From Tanytarsus gracilentus (Eukaryota > Arthropoda > Insecta > Diptera > Chironomidae): a stretch of 64,000 bases of DNA. Below the pieces are notes generated by a model that saw only the letters and a list, made by a program, of their open reading frames with translations, made no database searches and was not told the DNA's origin. Below, in pieces: positions 9,794 through 23,080 of this stretch (position 1 is its first letter; each line of letters starts with the position of its first letter). Position numbers and translations under genes: made by a program. The DNA is taken from NCBI GenBank assembly GCA_038502055.1, contig JAXRKN010000038.1, forward strand, positions 1,054,001 through 1,118,000, given 5' to 3'.

Positions 9794-12700
9794 ATTATTA
9801 GTATTAAAAAACTATAAACATAATTTTTGTCACATTTTATTTTTTTTGGCACTCAAGAAAAAAAATCAATAATTTTGTCTCACATCTCATGAATAAAAAA
9901 AACATCTTGCCTTTTTTAAACCAACAATCTTCTCATTGTCTTTTCCAATTTTCCTACGAGATTCTTTTTTTTCACTCGAGAACACAGAGAGTGGATAACG
10001 GAAAGAGAAAAGTGGATAAAGCCCCTAAAGTCAAGTCTGATTAGAGACGTTTTTCACATTCAGCAGCAAAAGGAGAAGAAAAACTCTTACATGAATGAGA
10101 GGCGCATTGATGACTCATCGCTTGTGTGGGAAAAAGGGAGTTAACAGGAAAATGAGGATGAGTAAAAAGTGATGGAGATAAAATATTGTAACATGAATGT
10201 AACGCTGTAAAAAAATTGAGAAGATGATTTTTTTAATAATTTATTCAAACGCAAACTTTTTATATCTCAAATTATTTTTAATAAACATTTTTTACTGTCT
10301 GTCTTATATTCTGAACTTTTCAATAACATTTTCAGCCTTTCGTGTGCCGGTCATGTATAATTAAGGTAAGGCTAGCCTTTATTTAGCATGAAAAATATTT
10401 TAGGTTACACAGTTTTGCATTACTCTAACAAAACCCCAAAAAAAATCTCACTCAAATTCCATGTGGATCAATAATTCCTCAGCAGCCTCTCGTAGTTGTT
10501 GCTTTTGTACAAGCATGAAGCTTTTCATATATACCAAGGGTGGCAATAATATCATGTTCCACTCACACCCCCTGCGGCACCCAAAAATATTTTCACTTCT
10601 TCTTTTTCTCCTCATTTTGCAGAAAAAGACTTGCGCAGTGACAATTTCCCTCTCTTTAAATCAGGCGTTTTTCCCGATGACTCATCACCGACATAATTGC
10701 CAGCCAGTCGAGGAATGAGAAGCATGAGAGTATAAAAAATGCCGTGACCTGTTGTTTAACTTTTCCAGCACCCATTCTAATAATAATTGCAGCAGATTAG
10801 AAAAGGTGACTGTACACTTGATTGTTTCCAGCACCCTCTTGCCTACTTTCAGTAATTATTTATTAATTTCAATTCATTTTGTTTGATTATTGGAGAAATT
10901 TCGTGCACATAATTTTTCATTCTTCGATAGAAATCTTTTTGGGTCAATTTACTTATAACGCAGCTCTATGGACATTCCATTAAAGTTGAGTAAAGAGGAA
11001 GAAAATTGTAAAACTTTATTGCATCGAAAAATGTTGAGTGAAATTTTCTAAATTTTTTGGGCAGTCTCACTGTAGACTCGGAAAGATAATTTAATAGTTG
11101 CTGCACGAAAATTTTCTCTCTCACTCTCTCATAAAAGAAAAACCACTCCTAAAGAGAAAAATCACGTATAAACTTTATAACAATAAAATTTTCAATTTAT
11201 ACATTTAAGAATTTTTGATAAAATTAAATTTTTATAAATTTCTGTAGTCGCAAAATTTTCATGATTTAAAAATTCAAAAATTATTCAAAGCATGCTTAAA
11301 CGTAATAAAATTTCAAGTATGATCTCGTAGCATAAAAAAACATAACTGCTCATCGATTTCGACATCACACGTCAATGCTCTTCTAATAAAAATTCAATTC
11401 AATAATCTCAAGAATTCATTAAAGATTTTTTTGAGGGGAACAAAATTTCATCAGATGATAATTTTTCGACTAACGGAAACATTGAAGCAGTCTGCATTGT
11501 TTTCATCACTTTTTCTCTTAAATCAATACTCGATGCAGATGAGAAGAAAAAATTATGTTAATCGCAGCGAACATGTGGATTTTCGATATTCTCGAGCTCT
11601 TTAAATGATTTGTTAATGAGCTCGTGAATAGAAGAAGACAAATTCATTATTAAGTGGTTTAAATTGATCGCAAAACATGTTTGAAAATTTTAGTGTGGGA
11701 CTTTGAAAAGTCAAAAAACTCGCTCTTAATTATTTCGAATTTATTGTTGATGACATGAAATTTTTTGATTAAATAAAATTTAATATTTTTACAAGAAAAA
11801 GTTTTTTTTTGATTTTAATAAAAGCTAAAAAAATTCTTCTTCATAAATCACCAACAACTCAATCCGTCTTATTTAGCATCAATTTTGACCTTGCTAAAAA
11901 GCACGAACGATGTCAACAATTCAGGTATGTTAACTGCTAAACGTCTCATCTAAATCAATCCATAAATGAGCACGCATTAACCTAAGTCACGATTTTGTTC
12001 ACTGCGTTGTCGCACGAAAAAAGGAAAATTTATTTAAATTTGTAAAATTTGCATGAAATTTTCAAAATAAAAAATGAATTAAAATTTACATTTTCAAAAC
12101 TTGCGTCGTCAATTAATTAATTGCAAGTTCCACTCCGTATCCACTCATAACATAAATTATTCGGAAGCCACAAAATTGAATTTAATTCTTTGTCTCTCGT
12201 GTCGAAAGAAAATTTATCTGAATTAAGTTCGATGAGAAAATTATTTTTATGGCCGACGCAAGAAAAATTCTATTTGGAGCAATAAAATTGTATAATTGAT
12301 GCTGCATTTGGGAGAATTTCATAAAAAACATTTCGCAAATCGACTTTTACCGTTTGGTTTCTATTTATATGATGCCGTTCTGCAAATTACGTCATTTCCA
12401 TAAACGGAGAAAATTGTTTGAGTTCAATAGCAAGAAAAAAAAAATAAATCGACAGTTCTTGACCGAAAATGTTAATCGTTAGTTGAGAGGAAAAAAATTC
12501 AATCGATGACAAGAACGATCGTGAGTGTGTGTAGGTGAATTTGAACAAGTCATAACTCTTAATTTGGTCATACATCGCTGCGACGATGGGGGCACAATTT
12601 TTTTCAGTGTTTATTAAAGTATGTTCACTACTTTTGGTCAATGCCATAATGCTTAAATGCATGGCGTGTTTTGTGTGAGTGGATTAAAGACTTTTTATTT

Positions 12701-14136
12701 TGTTTCTCTACAATTAGATTCGCGAAATTAGAGACAATAATTTTTTATGTTCGTTTTGGGAATGGTTTTAAATTTAGCCACGATGATGACATCGGCGACG
12801 TTTGAGATATTTATGAACTTTACTAAAAGTTCATTTTATTTTACTGAAAGTTAAAAAAAATATGATTTGGCTTCAATACAAAATATTGATTGGATTTAGA
12901 TTGATTTATTGCTAGACGATTAAATGCATATATCATATATGGAATAATGCTCATCGTTTATGTTCATATGGCATTAATAAAAAGAGCAATGAATTTTTAA
13001 ATACTCATTTATTAAAAAAAAGCATTAAATTTGTATAGCTGAGCTAAATTTAAAAACATTTAAACAAAATTGCTTTATTTTCCTTCTAAATATTTCCACC
13101 CTCCACTCTTGAAGGTTCTTCAACCTAGTTTTTCGTTTTTCATCGATGACTCATTCACATTACTTTGAAACAATTTGACCTGGTGATTGTTATAACCATG
13201 AATAAAATATTTATAAAGTTTTTTCCCCTAAAAATCAATAAATTTACTTCATCTATAAATCCTTTTTTTGTTTTTTTTTCATTCGTCCTTCCATGAAGGT
13301 CTTTCTAATAATCTTTTGCGCAAAAAAATGAATTCGCATGAGCGCTGTGAAATTTCCAAAGAAAACTTTCTCTCAACCATAAAAATAATTCAATGGCCCA
13401 ACCAACAATAAACGCTTAAAAAACGCCGAAAAAAGTGTTTAGCGATATCTCTCCATGTTACCATACTACAACAATTCGTAGTTAGCAAAAGAAGAAACAA
13501 TAATTTTTTGGGTAAAGAAGAAAACTCTTTTGCCATATCAATTGAAGTCATGCAAATTCAAACGAAGTTAGACAATCTACAGAAAATCACAAACCTTGCC
13601 CATTGTTATTCACATTATGAAGTGTGTGCCAGAGAGAGTAATAAGAACCTTATTTTATTGACATCCCACAGAGGAAGTGATTGTGTGTATGTGTTGTCTG
13701 CCTACCATGGCGCACACCTTATCGATTCATACGGAAATCGCTAAAAATGTAAACATGTATAAAAAAATTCTTTCTACTAAATTAAATTTTTTAAATCGAT
13801 TAAAAAATGCTCGAGGGGATGGCGAAATATTTTTGTGAATTATTCATGCGACAACTAGACAGGTGATGATGTTGACGTCAGCTGGAAACGCTCGATTGAA
13901 TCAATTGTTGGCTTGGGGAGACGATGTTTTATACAATTAAATTGGAATGGGCTATAAACTTAAAGAAAGTCAGCAACTGTGAAGAAAGGTCACTGAAATG
14001 GTAATTCTTAAAAATCCGTGAAAATATGAATAAGCAAGGTTAAGAAGCAAAATTAAATGAAAATCAGTCACGCCTGCGAGTTGCTTCCGAAAAAAGCTTT
14101 TTTAGTCCTGTGAAATATGACTCATAAAATATTTTC
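9794..14136. other. Non-coding stretch
   Basis: No supported gene. Frames at 10461-10718, 12387-12662 and 13508-13744 are short, and the last lacks an ATG start. I see no third member of the tandem membrane-protein family and no KEWKI-encoding sequence here. Confidence 0.5.
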
Positions 14137-14214
14137 TTGTAACGGTCACAAAAATTTCAAATTCAAAAGCTTTTTAAAGAAAGCTTTTGTTTGAATTTTG
14201 AATGTCCGTTACAA
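14137..14214. repeat. Imperfect 78-nt hairpin
   Basis: TTGTAACGGTCACAAAAATT... pairs with ...GAATGTCCGTTACAAAA over about 35 bp. The innermost stem AAAGCTTT / AAAGCTTT closes a loop of only a few bases. The size and bulged stem fit either a tiny MITE or a microRNA-like precursor. I recognise no known mature microRNA in it. Confidence 0.6.
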
Positions 14215-16023
14215 AATTAAAATCTCTGTAAACAAATAAAGCACAAAAAAGAAACGTGACAGCATAAAATCATAAAATGAGAAATACGATTGAAGCAAGG
14301 TATTTTTATGATCTCCAATAAACCCTGAAAATCTGAAGCTTTCTCACCACCTCTTTTGATTTAATTTAATATTTTCAGTGATGCGACCTTAAATGAAAAA
14401 AAAACGAAAGTAATAACTTTTTTATTTATTCGTTTTTATTAGGCATTTTTTGTTTAAATACAAATAAATTACAAAATAAAGGAGAAAATGAAATAAATGG
14501 GGATGAGAAAAAGCGGCTGTTGTTATCATTACAAATATTATGATTTGAGTGAAAGTGAATTTGCCATTTCGATATGACTTATAAAAAATTTGTGAGCGCG
14601 TATATTTTAGTTGATGTCATACAACATTATTTTTATTATGTGTGCTGTGCTTTTGATTGTCTTTCTTAAATGCTTTTTATTTGCGTTCATATAAAAAATT
14701 ATTTCAGTGTGGGAATTTTTTATTATTTTTCCTCGAATGACTTTTCGATTTACTAAAACATCCAAAAAATGTGAGAAAAATTATTAGGAATATTAGTAAG
14801 CAGAATTAACTTTCGACTCTTTGGATTTTGCTGCTGGTTTTAGTAGAAAAAAAATTCTATTGCAAATTTAATTTCGAGTACAATTTTTTTATATCGCCAA
14901 CTGTTTCAGTCTTAACGAACTAACGCTGTGAATGTTCCAAAAAAAGTTTAATTGTGCTTTCGCTACAGTAATTAGTACAAAAACAAAAACTAATTAATTA
15001 AAAATTTATTTTATACGCTCTCATTATAATAAAAAAATTATCTCAAAAAAAGAAATTTTTTCTTCATCCTAATTTATTTAAAAGTAAATTTTTAGGGTTG
15101 ACAACTTTCAATTTATTTCTTCACGAATGCATCAAGATGAATTAATTTAAATTGACTCTGAAAATCCATTAAGCGATCATCGAATAGTATAAAGTAGCAC
15201 CTTTTTTTTCTCTATGGCATCTTCATGCATTCATCGAATATTTCAAATTAGTCAACCCTTATTAGAGTAGACATCGAGAGAATTAGGGAGAAAGAGAGAG
15301 AGAAAGGTTAAGAACTTTAAGTGTGCTTCATTGAACGAGAAAAAAAATTCTCTTTTAATTAGTTGGGGTGGTGTCGAGCCAGGGTTGGTCATTTTAAAAT
15401 TTTAAAATTTAGAAAATAGTTCAAAAATTGCTTCAGTGACTCTTTTTCTTTTAGACACTAACTCACTCACTCGAAATGCTTAAAAGAGGGTGAAAACTTT
15501 CACTTAAACAAGCTTATCCTTCTCCTTTTTCTTTTTTCGTAGCAACACAAAAAAGTGTTTTTAATAACATTTGCAAAGTTGAAAGTTTTTCCATTAAGTT
15601 TATGCAGCTCTCGTTGCTGCTTTTTCTTTTGCACTTCCTTGTTCCTCCTTTCTCTCTATTTTACTCTCTTGCACTCTATTTTAGAGTAGTAGGTAGTGCC
15701 AAAAAATTGTAGTGTATGCTGTGCAATTCAATTAACTCTAAAAATGTCTAGACATGAAAAGAAAGTTTCTTTAATGCTTATTGCTAAAAATATTGTATGT
15801 GTTTTTATGCCAGTGAGCACGTGGCGATAAAAGGCTCTCAAGCTCTCTCATTTTATGTTTTTTTTTCTTCATCGTGCACTCGTTATGGTAATTGATGTTA
15901 ATGGACGATGCGCCGTGTTTGAAATACTGAAAGACTCTTTTTTATATCTTTCCCGTTTTATTATTTGATTAAATGATTTTTTTTTCTCTGATTGCCTTTG
16001 AGAGAGTCAAATTGAGATTCAAG
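14215..16023. other. Non-coding stretch downstream of the beta-tubulin gene
   Basis: No supported gene or repeat; AT-rich with simple A and T runs. Confidence 0.5.
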
Positions 16024-16051
16024 TTTATTTTTTAGTTAAATAAAGTTTATT
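16024..16051 (-). terminator. Poly(A) signals of the beta-tubulin gene
   Basis: On the minus strand AATAAA occurs at 16051-16046 and again at 16029-16024, giving a 3' UTR of roughly 290-320 nt after the stop at 16339. Which one is used cannot be told from sequence. Confidence 0.5.
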
Positions 16052-16338
16052 AAAAATTCAGAAATATAAAAAATTAAATTAATTTAAAATGTTTTTTAAG
16101 TTCACACCCCTTGACTCACTCATTGTAGGTGACTTCTCTCTCATAATCACTTATATCCGCCTTTTTGATATTAATCGATGACAAACAAACAGAATTTAGC
16201 TCACGGCGCAATTAATTAGTGAGAGAATTGAGCTTGGGTGTAGGATTTAAATTAGATATCGATGTTATATATTAGGTTGATTGTTATTGATAGTTTATGG
16301 TTATGAATTGGTCACTTGAGGTGATATGAGAGTGAGAT

Positions 16339-17537
16339 TTATACACATTCGCCATCGACTTCGTGATCTTCAACCTCAGCATCGAATTCATCATCGGCAG
16401 TTGCTTCTTGATATTGCTGATATTCGCTGACCAAATCGTTCATGTTGCTTTCGGCTTCGGTGAATTCCATTTCGTCCATGCCCTCGCCAGTGTACCAATG
16501 CAAGAAAGCCTTACGACGGAACATGGCAGAAAATTGTTCGCTGATGCGCTTGAAGAGTTCTTGGATGGCTGTGGTGTTGCCAATAAATGTCGATGACATT
16601 TTCAATCCCTTGGGTGGAATGTCGCAACAAGCTGTCTTGACGTTATTTGGAATCCATTCCACGAAATAACTGCTGTTCTTATTTTGCACTGCGAGCATTT
16701 GTTCATCGACTTCTTTCATGGACATGCGACCACGAAAAACGGCTGCAACTGTCAAGTAACGTCCATGACGTGGATCGCAAGCTGTCATCATGTTCTTGGC
16801 ATCGAACATTTGTTGTGTCAACTCAGGAACGGTCAAAGCGCGATATTGCTGTGACCCACGTGATGTAAGTGGAGCAAATCCAGGCATAAAGAAGTGAAGA
16901 CGGGGGAATGGAACCATGTTGACAGCCAATTTACGCAAATCAGCATTGAGCTGACCTGGAAAACGGAGGCAGGTAGTTACGCCGGACATGGTCAATGAGA
17001 CGAGATGGTTGAGATCGCCATAGCTTGGATTTGGCACCTTCAATGTTCGGAAGCAGATATCATAGAGAGCTTCATTGTCAATGCAGTAAGTCTCATCGGT
17101 GTTTTCGACCAATTGATGAATACTCAATGTTGCATTGTAAGGCTCAACGACAGTGTCGGAGACTTTTGGTGATGGCAGAACTGAGTAAGTGTTCATGATA
17201 CGATCAGGATATTCCTCACGGATCTTTGAGATGAGCAAAGTTCCCATACCACTGCCAGTGCCGCCTCCGAGTGAGTGTGTCAATTGGAAGCCTTGCAAGC
17301 AATCGCAGTTCTCGCACTCCTTACGGACAACATCCAAAACGGCATCGACAAGTTCAGCACCCTCGGTGTAATGTCCTTTGGCCCAGTTGTTGCCAGCGCC
17401 TGATTGTCCAAAGACAAAGTTATCAGGACGGAAGAGCTTACCATAAGCTCCACAGCGAACAGCTTCCATCGTGCCAGGCTCCAAATCCAAGAGAATTGCT
17501 CTCGGCACATACTTTCCGCCCGATGCCCGTGAAGCTG
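16339..17537 (-). CDS. betaTub60D: Beta-tubulin, beta-3 class, exon 3 (residues 56-454)
   Basis: Last and longest coding exon of the beta subunit of the tubulin heterodimer, which binds and hydrolyses GTP in the microtubule. The three exons give 454 residues, the length expected for insect beta-3 tubulin. Visible landmarks are the GTP-binding loop GGGTGSGMG at about 146-154, GQSGAGNNWAKGHYTEGAEL, TMSGVTTCLRFPGQLNADLR, MSMKEVDEQM and the acidic tail. Isotype-specific residues are LLDLEPGTMEAVR, TLKVPNPSYGDLN and the tail DDEFDAEVEDHEVDGECV, which ends like Drosophila betaTub60D rather than betaTub56D. The exon begins with codons for AASRAS, the short insertion after NEAS that marks the beta-3 class. 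TACCDIPP replaces the usual TAVCDIPP, a mild substitution. The acceptor is a tandem CAGCAG, so position 17534 is an alternative start. An open frame continues upstream through intron 2 to 17610 but is not the real N-terminus. Confidence 0.97.
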
Positions 17538-17598
17538 CTGAAAACAATGAAAACATTGGAAATGCGTTCAAATTTTCAATTAATTTCTCATAAATCAC
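17538..17598 (-). other. Intron 2 of the beta-tubulin gene (61 bp)
   Basis: Donor G^GTGATT, acceptor TTTTCAG^CAG, phase 1. The length is typical of short insect introns. It has no in-frame stop relative to exon 3, which is why the open frame extends into it. Splicing removes it and joins NEAS to AASRAS GGKYVP. Confidence 0.93.
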
Positions 17599-17707
17599 CT
17601 GATGCCTCATTGTAGTAAACGCTCACGCGTTCCAATTGCAAATCGCTTTCGCCCTTATAAATGCCAGTCGCGTCGATTCCATGCTCCTCCGAAATAATTT
17701 CCCAGAA
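17599..17707 (-). CDS. betaTub60D: Beta-tubulin, exon 2 (residues 20-55)
   Basis: This 109-nt exon encodes FWEIISEEHGIDATGIYKGE then SDLQLERVSVYYNEAS, the conserved beta-tubulin segment between helix H1 and the H1-S2 loop. It starts in phase 0 after an acceptor TTACAG and ends in phase 1 at G^GTGATT. Joining it to exon 1 at MREI...QIGAK and to exon 3 restores an uninterrupted tubulin reading frame with no missing or extra conserved residue apart from the beta-3 insertion. The GIYKGESDLQLERVSV variant is in a region that varies between isotypes. I am confident of both exon edges. Confidence 0.97.
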
Positions 17708-20700
17708 CTGTAATTTAAAAATGGGAAAAATGTTTTAGTTTATGTGCGTTTTGTGACTCATTCGAGGATGTTCTCTTTAATATTCACAATGGGAAATGCA
17801 CACCACGTTGTACCGGGAAGTCTCTCGATGTAATGAATGCCAAAAAATATGAATTTTTAAAAAATATTTTTTGGCTGTGACGAATGTGAAAATGGAAAGT
17901 GTCACTGATAGCATCCATACATAATTCTCTCTGCACACACAATACGTATGTGAAATATACATCTCTCTTGCATGCACGAATGGCGTTATGCCAAATTCAA
18001 TTCTATATCTTTTTCATACATATGCGAAACTCATAAAATGAAAGCTCACACAAAATTGATGTATTTAATGTTTTTTTTTGTCTCTTTTCTTCTCTCGCAC
18101 TTTATGGCTCAAATTCACCAGACACATATCGAGATTGAAAATTTTCCATGTTTGATTCATGTCTACAAGTGAAATGAAATTTTTGCGAGCGATTGTCATG
18201 TTCACATTCGAATCTGATATATGTTTTTATGAGTTATGTGTCTATTTGACAATTAGATTGTCGTTTTTAAGTAGTTCACTTTGTACAAAATTTTATGGCA
18301 ATTTATACCGCATACGGATCGTGAGATTTAATGTGATTGATGGGCTTCTGATGAGATTTTCAAGTTTTTAGGGTGTGTTAAAAACTGTAAATTTAATATG
18401 TTGCAACTAATTAGTGAAATTCAGTTTCTTTTTTGAAAATCTCTTTGAAAAATTAATTTTTTTTTCAATGACAATTTTAGAAAGCTTTTAAACATCTGAA
18501 CTCAGAAATTCCCATGTATCGCTACACCCAAAACTTGCTAAACATTCCCTCAAGATAATGTTTCCGATCTCAAGATACAACTTTCGTACAATATTTCACA
18601 TTTCTAGCAAGCTCCGAGAAAAGATTAAACATCAAATCAAAATTAATCTCTAGAGCATGATTTAATTGATAGAAACATACACACACAGAGAGTAAGCGGA
18701 TGAAAAAAGGGAAAGAGATTTATCCACAATGGTATAGTTTTAAACTTCAGACAAGTTCAAATTGCCATTCTGCAGTTGATTACATCCTGTAATTAAGTCA
18801 TTGTTTCGTTAGACCCAGTCACACTCAGAGAAAGATAGCGAGGAAGAGCAAAAGAATGCCAATTAAAGTTTAAGCGACTTTTTAAGGCACAACTTTTGCG
18901 AGAAACTTTTCTCTCGAATGAATTTTAAATTCTCGGCTTGTCTTGATGGGATGCTATCCAAGAGAGATAATTGGATCTTGGGATTCATTTGCAATTTCAT
19001 ACATATTTGGATGTAAGATTATCTCGTGTACGCATGTCTCGACTTTAAATATTAATTAGTTCACGTAATCTTTCGAGAGAATTTTTCTTCCACTATAAAC
19101 TCAGATTGACATTGTAAAGTGTTGTTAGGTGGATTAAGAGCGTACCTTTAAATTTTCAAGAAGATATTAAAATAAACTTTACGGTAGAATTGCGGTTTTG
19201 TGTGCTCTTGAGTTTTATCTCTCAGCTCGATGTGGTAATAAAAATTCTCCTTAAGCTTCAGCAAATTCACAGAGGAAATAGGTTAATGATAAAAGCAGCA
19301 AAGGGAGGATTAAAATTTTCCTCGAAATCGATCAAAGATTTTAGTTGGATTCAACGTGAAAGCTTTAAAATTTTAATCAAACCACGAGTTTTTTAAAAAA
19401 TATATATATTTTTCTCTAAATGTCACGAGATCTCTCCCGGATCTTTAAAAAAAATCATAACTTCCTGTTGAATCTCATCAAATTTATGTCGCACAAGTCG
19501 CAAGTGTGCGGAGAAAGGAAATGAAAAAAAATGGTTGATAATTTATTAAAAATTGTCATTGTTTTACTTTTAAGAACTCTTGCTGTTTTTCGAGTGAATA
19601 TTACTTAGTACGGTATATAATCAAAAAAGGCACGTGAACTTTTTCCTCGAATCAAAATTGGAAAATTATTTCGCTCTCAGCATAAAGGGCGAGAATTTAA
19701 TTACATTTTTTCTCAATTTTTTCCAAGGAAAGAAAGCAACAGAAAGGAGATAAAGTTTATTCATAAAAATTCTCCTGCCCATTGGCAAAAAAGTGATTTT
19801 CGAATAGAAGAAGTTTGCACGCGAGAGAAATAATGAATTTGCGAATGGAAAAGTTGTTGAAAATTGAAATTTTTCTTTTTCCCACATTTTCTTTGGTATC
19901 AAGAGAAGGCGAGAGAAAACACGAGCCATAAATTATGTTCACACCGTCAACTGTAAGTCGGCGAAATGGAATTACATTCAGATTTGCAGAGGAATGTGAC
20001 CTAAAGCCATTTTTACGACCATCGCTTGTTTTACGACATCCTAGCATTCTGCTATTTTTATGTTTTTAATATTTTCATTCTTCTTCCTCATCCACTCGTG
20101 TGTAAGTAGAAGTCACCACACTTCCCGAAATTCGATGTCTGTCACATTTCGCATTTCCTTTCGAGTGAAATTAAATTTTTCACATTCACTGTCAGATGCC
20201 CTGAGGTAATGGATTTGTGTTAAAAATTCTTAGAGCTTGCAATGACGAAAACGAGAAGTTTCGGTTGGTACTTGTGTGATTTTGTGGTAATCTGCAATTT
20301 AATTTAAATTCTCACTCAATCATTCGAAAACATTTTTTTTGTTCTCCCGCTGCACACTTTTTTATTGCATGCACATTTAGAATTCAAAAGTTGTCTCCCG
20401 CTTGGAATTGTGCACTCTCATGACGTGTATGCATTGCAAGTGTTTTAAAAATATCACTTTTAGAATTTTACTTTTCCTTCTTGCGGCAAACTTTTTTCTT
20501 TTTCGAGTGAGACGAATGCTACGAAAATTATCTTTGACACTCGAGAACTTTTGCTTTCCTCCACCTCACTAGATTTCTTTCTCCAGTGAGTTGAAAAATA
20601 AGAAGAAAATGTGACAGAAATTTCACTCCTAGACGAGTGAATGCGACATGACGATAAATAGAATTGCGGGTATATTGCACGCGCTCGCGACTACCGAGAA

Positions 20701-20949
20701 AGGAAAAGTCAAACAAGAATTCTTTTTAAAAATAGTTTTCCACATTGAAAAATGCATTTGCATGACAGTAAGACGAAGCTATTTGAGATTATAGCTGCTG
20801 AGATAATGAATATGTCACATTCAGACATTTCAGAGAGAAATAAAGTTGCTTCGGGTGGTCATAAAATTTTATTTATGAAGCTATCAATTTTTGTTTAAAT
20901 ATTTAGAAATTTTTGATTACTTTGTGTGGGAAAATTTAAGAATGTGTTA

Positions 20950-21153
20950 GACAGGTAAAAATCCAGCTGCTCTCAAGATTTTTCAATTATTTTTTAAAAA
21001 TCACTTTTTTGGTACTTCAAAAATTACGTTTTGAAGTTTACTGCGTTTTTTATGTGAAAATTCACAACGTACTTTTTTAATTTCAAAGTAAAGTACAAGA
21101 AAAGTGATCAAAGTAATCGAAAAAACTTGAGAGCATCTGGGTGAAAATTTGTC
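20950..21153. repeat. MITE-like inverted repeat, about 204 bp
   Basis: The ends are inverted copies: GACAGGTAAAAATCCAG then CTGCTCTCAAG on the left, CTTGAGAGCATCTGG then GTGAAAATTTGTC on the right. Pairing continues inward with gaps through CACTTTTTTGGTACTT / AAGTACAAGAAAAGTG. There is no coding capacity. It is a small non-autonomous DNA transposon or foldback remnant inside tubulin intron 1. Confidence 0.65.
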
Positions 21154-22872
21154 GAAGTGCAAAAACTGCTGAAATTGAAGATTTTTAAAAATTTTTAATG
21201 TTTGAAATTTTTTTTAAATAATTTAACGATTTTTTTACATCATTTTAATTCAACCATCACAAACTCAATTTATTTTCACTAGAAAAGGACATTTACCGCA
21301 AAAAGGTCGTAAAATGCAGACATAACAATATCCATAAGGTACTAAACGTAAAACAGCAATTTCACTCTATCCACATGCATGTAAACACTTAAGAGTCTTT
21401 CATACCAGAAAAACAAGTGCAACAAAAAAATTCCCTTGCCATTTTTCACTCAAATGCAAGTTTTTCTTTTCTTCTCTCGAAATTAATTTCTCTTAATGTT
21501 AACTCTGGAAAAGTGCATTCCTTTTGAAAGATATTCTTCGCTTAAAATATTCCGCGCGACAAACAAAAGAGGAAGAAAAAGTTTTTCTATATTTATCTTG
21601 CTAAATGCAACACAAGAACCCATTAAAATTTATCTTTCGGAAAAATGTCTTCGGGGGGCTCGAAAGAGAAAAGGGCATAGAGATGCGATTCAAACAAAGA
21701 GAAGAAAAATTATTTTTTGCTTCTTTATTTTCGTTCTCATTCTCAGTTTAGTGCTTAAGATTTTTTTTTCTCTCTCAGATTTTTATTGTTATTGCTGTAT
21801 GGATATGTGATACCATCATAAAATTGTTTGCAAAGATGATGAAAAATTGCTTTCGAAATAGAAATGAGAGTACGTGGAGTCCATTGTATGAGAAAGCTTC
21901 ATTACATTAGCGGACGATTCATCATTAGTGGGAGGCATGAGATAAGAAACTTTTGCGATCTTTTTGAATTAAATGTTCAAGGGAAGAGAACTCACAAAAA
22001 TTTAAATTTTATTTCCCATCGTAACTCATAGACGTCAATAAAAAAAACCAAAGCAGCGACAAAATCCGGATGATCTTTAAATCTCCAAGAGCGGCATTCG
22101 TTTCTCAAATTATCTCACAAATCACCCAGATTTATTCCACTTTTTCTCATTTATTTCGAAGATCAAAAGAATTCTTCTTATTCATCACATACTAATCCAC
22201 TATATTCCGTTGTATTGGGAAATGTTCGAAAATTATGCTTTGCTCTTTCACAAAATACGCTCAAGTCGATTCAAATCATAGAAATTTGACGTGATTCACT
22301 AATGAACCGCCGCTGTCAATTGAACTTTTTACTATAAAAAAGAGAAAAAAATTCTTCTTATTGCAAATTGACATTACCACAATTTTTATTTCTTTTTGTG
22401 GCGAATTTGCGGTTTGATTAAAGAAAAAAAAAATCCGTAAGTTGAAATCAAAAAAAAGTAGCAATGTCAGCATTTCAATAGAAATAAAAGAAATTCGCAC
22501 AATTTGTAACCATTTCGTGGCTTCATTTTGTGAATGTGAAATGATTTGAAAGAAAATCGATGAAAATTGAAATGCAAACATATAAAAAAGCAGTGCCTTC
22601 ATTAACTTCGTTTCCCTTCATTAAATTTCAATTGTCATTACGTTCTCGAGATTCAGCATGACAAGCATCAAAATGCATGAAAACTTCAAAGGGAAAACTC
22701 TTTGCGAGAGACACGCATTTTTCATGTTTTCCTTACTCTTCAATACACGACCCGACTATTTTTGGATATTCTAACTGACTCTGCCATAGAATAATTAAAT
22801 TTCATCTCCCAGCTCACTTGAGCTCATTGCTCGGCTCGAGACAAAGATGAATTGCCATTTTCAACATGATGG

Positions 22873-22874
<2 letters not shown>

Positions 22875-22905
<31 letters not shown>
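22875..22905 (+). repeat. (TG)n microsatellite
   Basis: About 15.5 uninterrupted TG units, inside tubulin intron 1. Confidence 0.95.
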
Positions 22906-22908
<3 letters not shown>

Positions 22909-23062
22909 GCGATAGATATCGCCTTTTTGTCTTTTTCCTCACAGGCACGAACACATCATGCAGCGTCGTCATTTTCACTTCGTTACATAGCAAAATGAGA
23001 TATTGAGAAAAGATGTGCAAGTTGAAATAAAAATGATGGATTTAGAAGAGTTTACTTGCTGC

Positions 23063-23080
23063 ATGATGATGATGATGATG
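23063..23080 (+). repeat. (ATG)6 microsatellite
   Basis: Six ATG units, inside tubulin intron 1. Confidence 0.9.

Noticed and set aside
13508..13744. 78-codon plus frame
   Set aside because: Starts at TTG rather than ATG and shows no domain or neighbouring exon.
17538..17610. N-terminal extension of the tubulin frame starting at an ATG at 17610
   Set aside because: It reads exon 2 out of frame and then through intron 2. The true N-terminus is supplied by exons 1 and 2, which restore the conserved beta-tubulin sequence.
16363..17615. Several open frames on the plus strand across the tubulin exon
   Set aside because: They are antisense shadows of the conserved tubulin exon.
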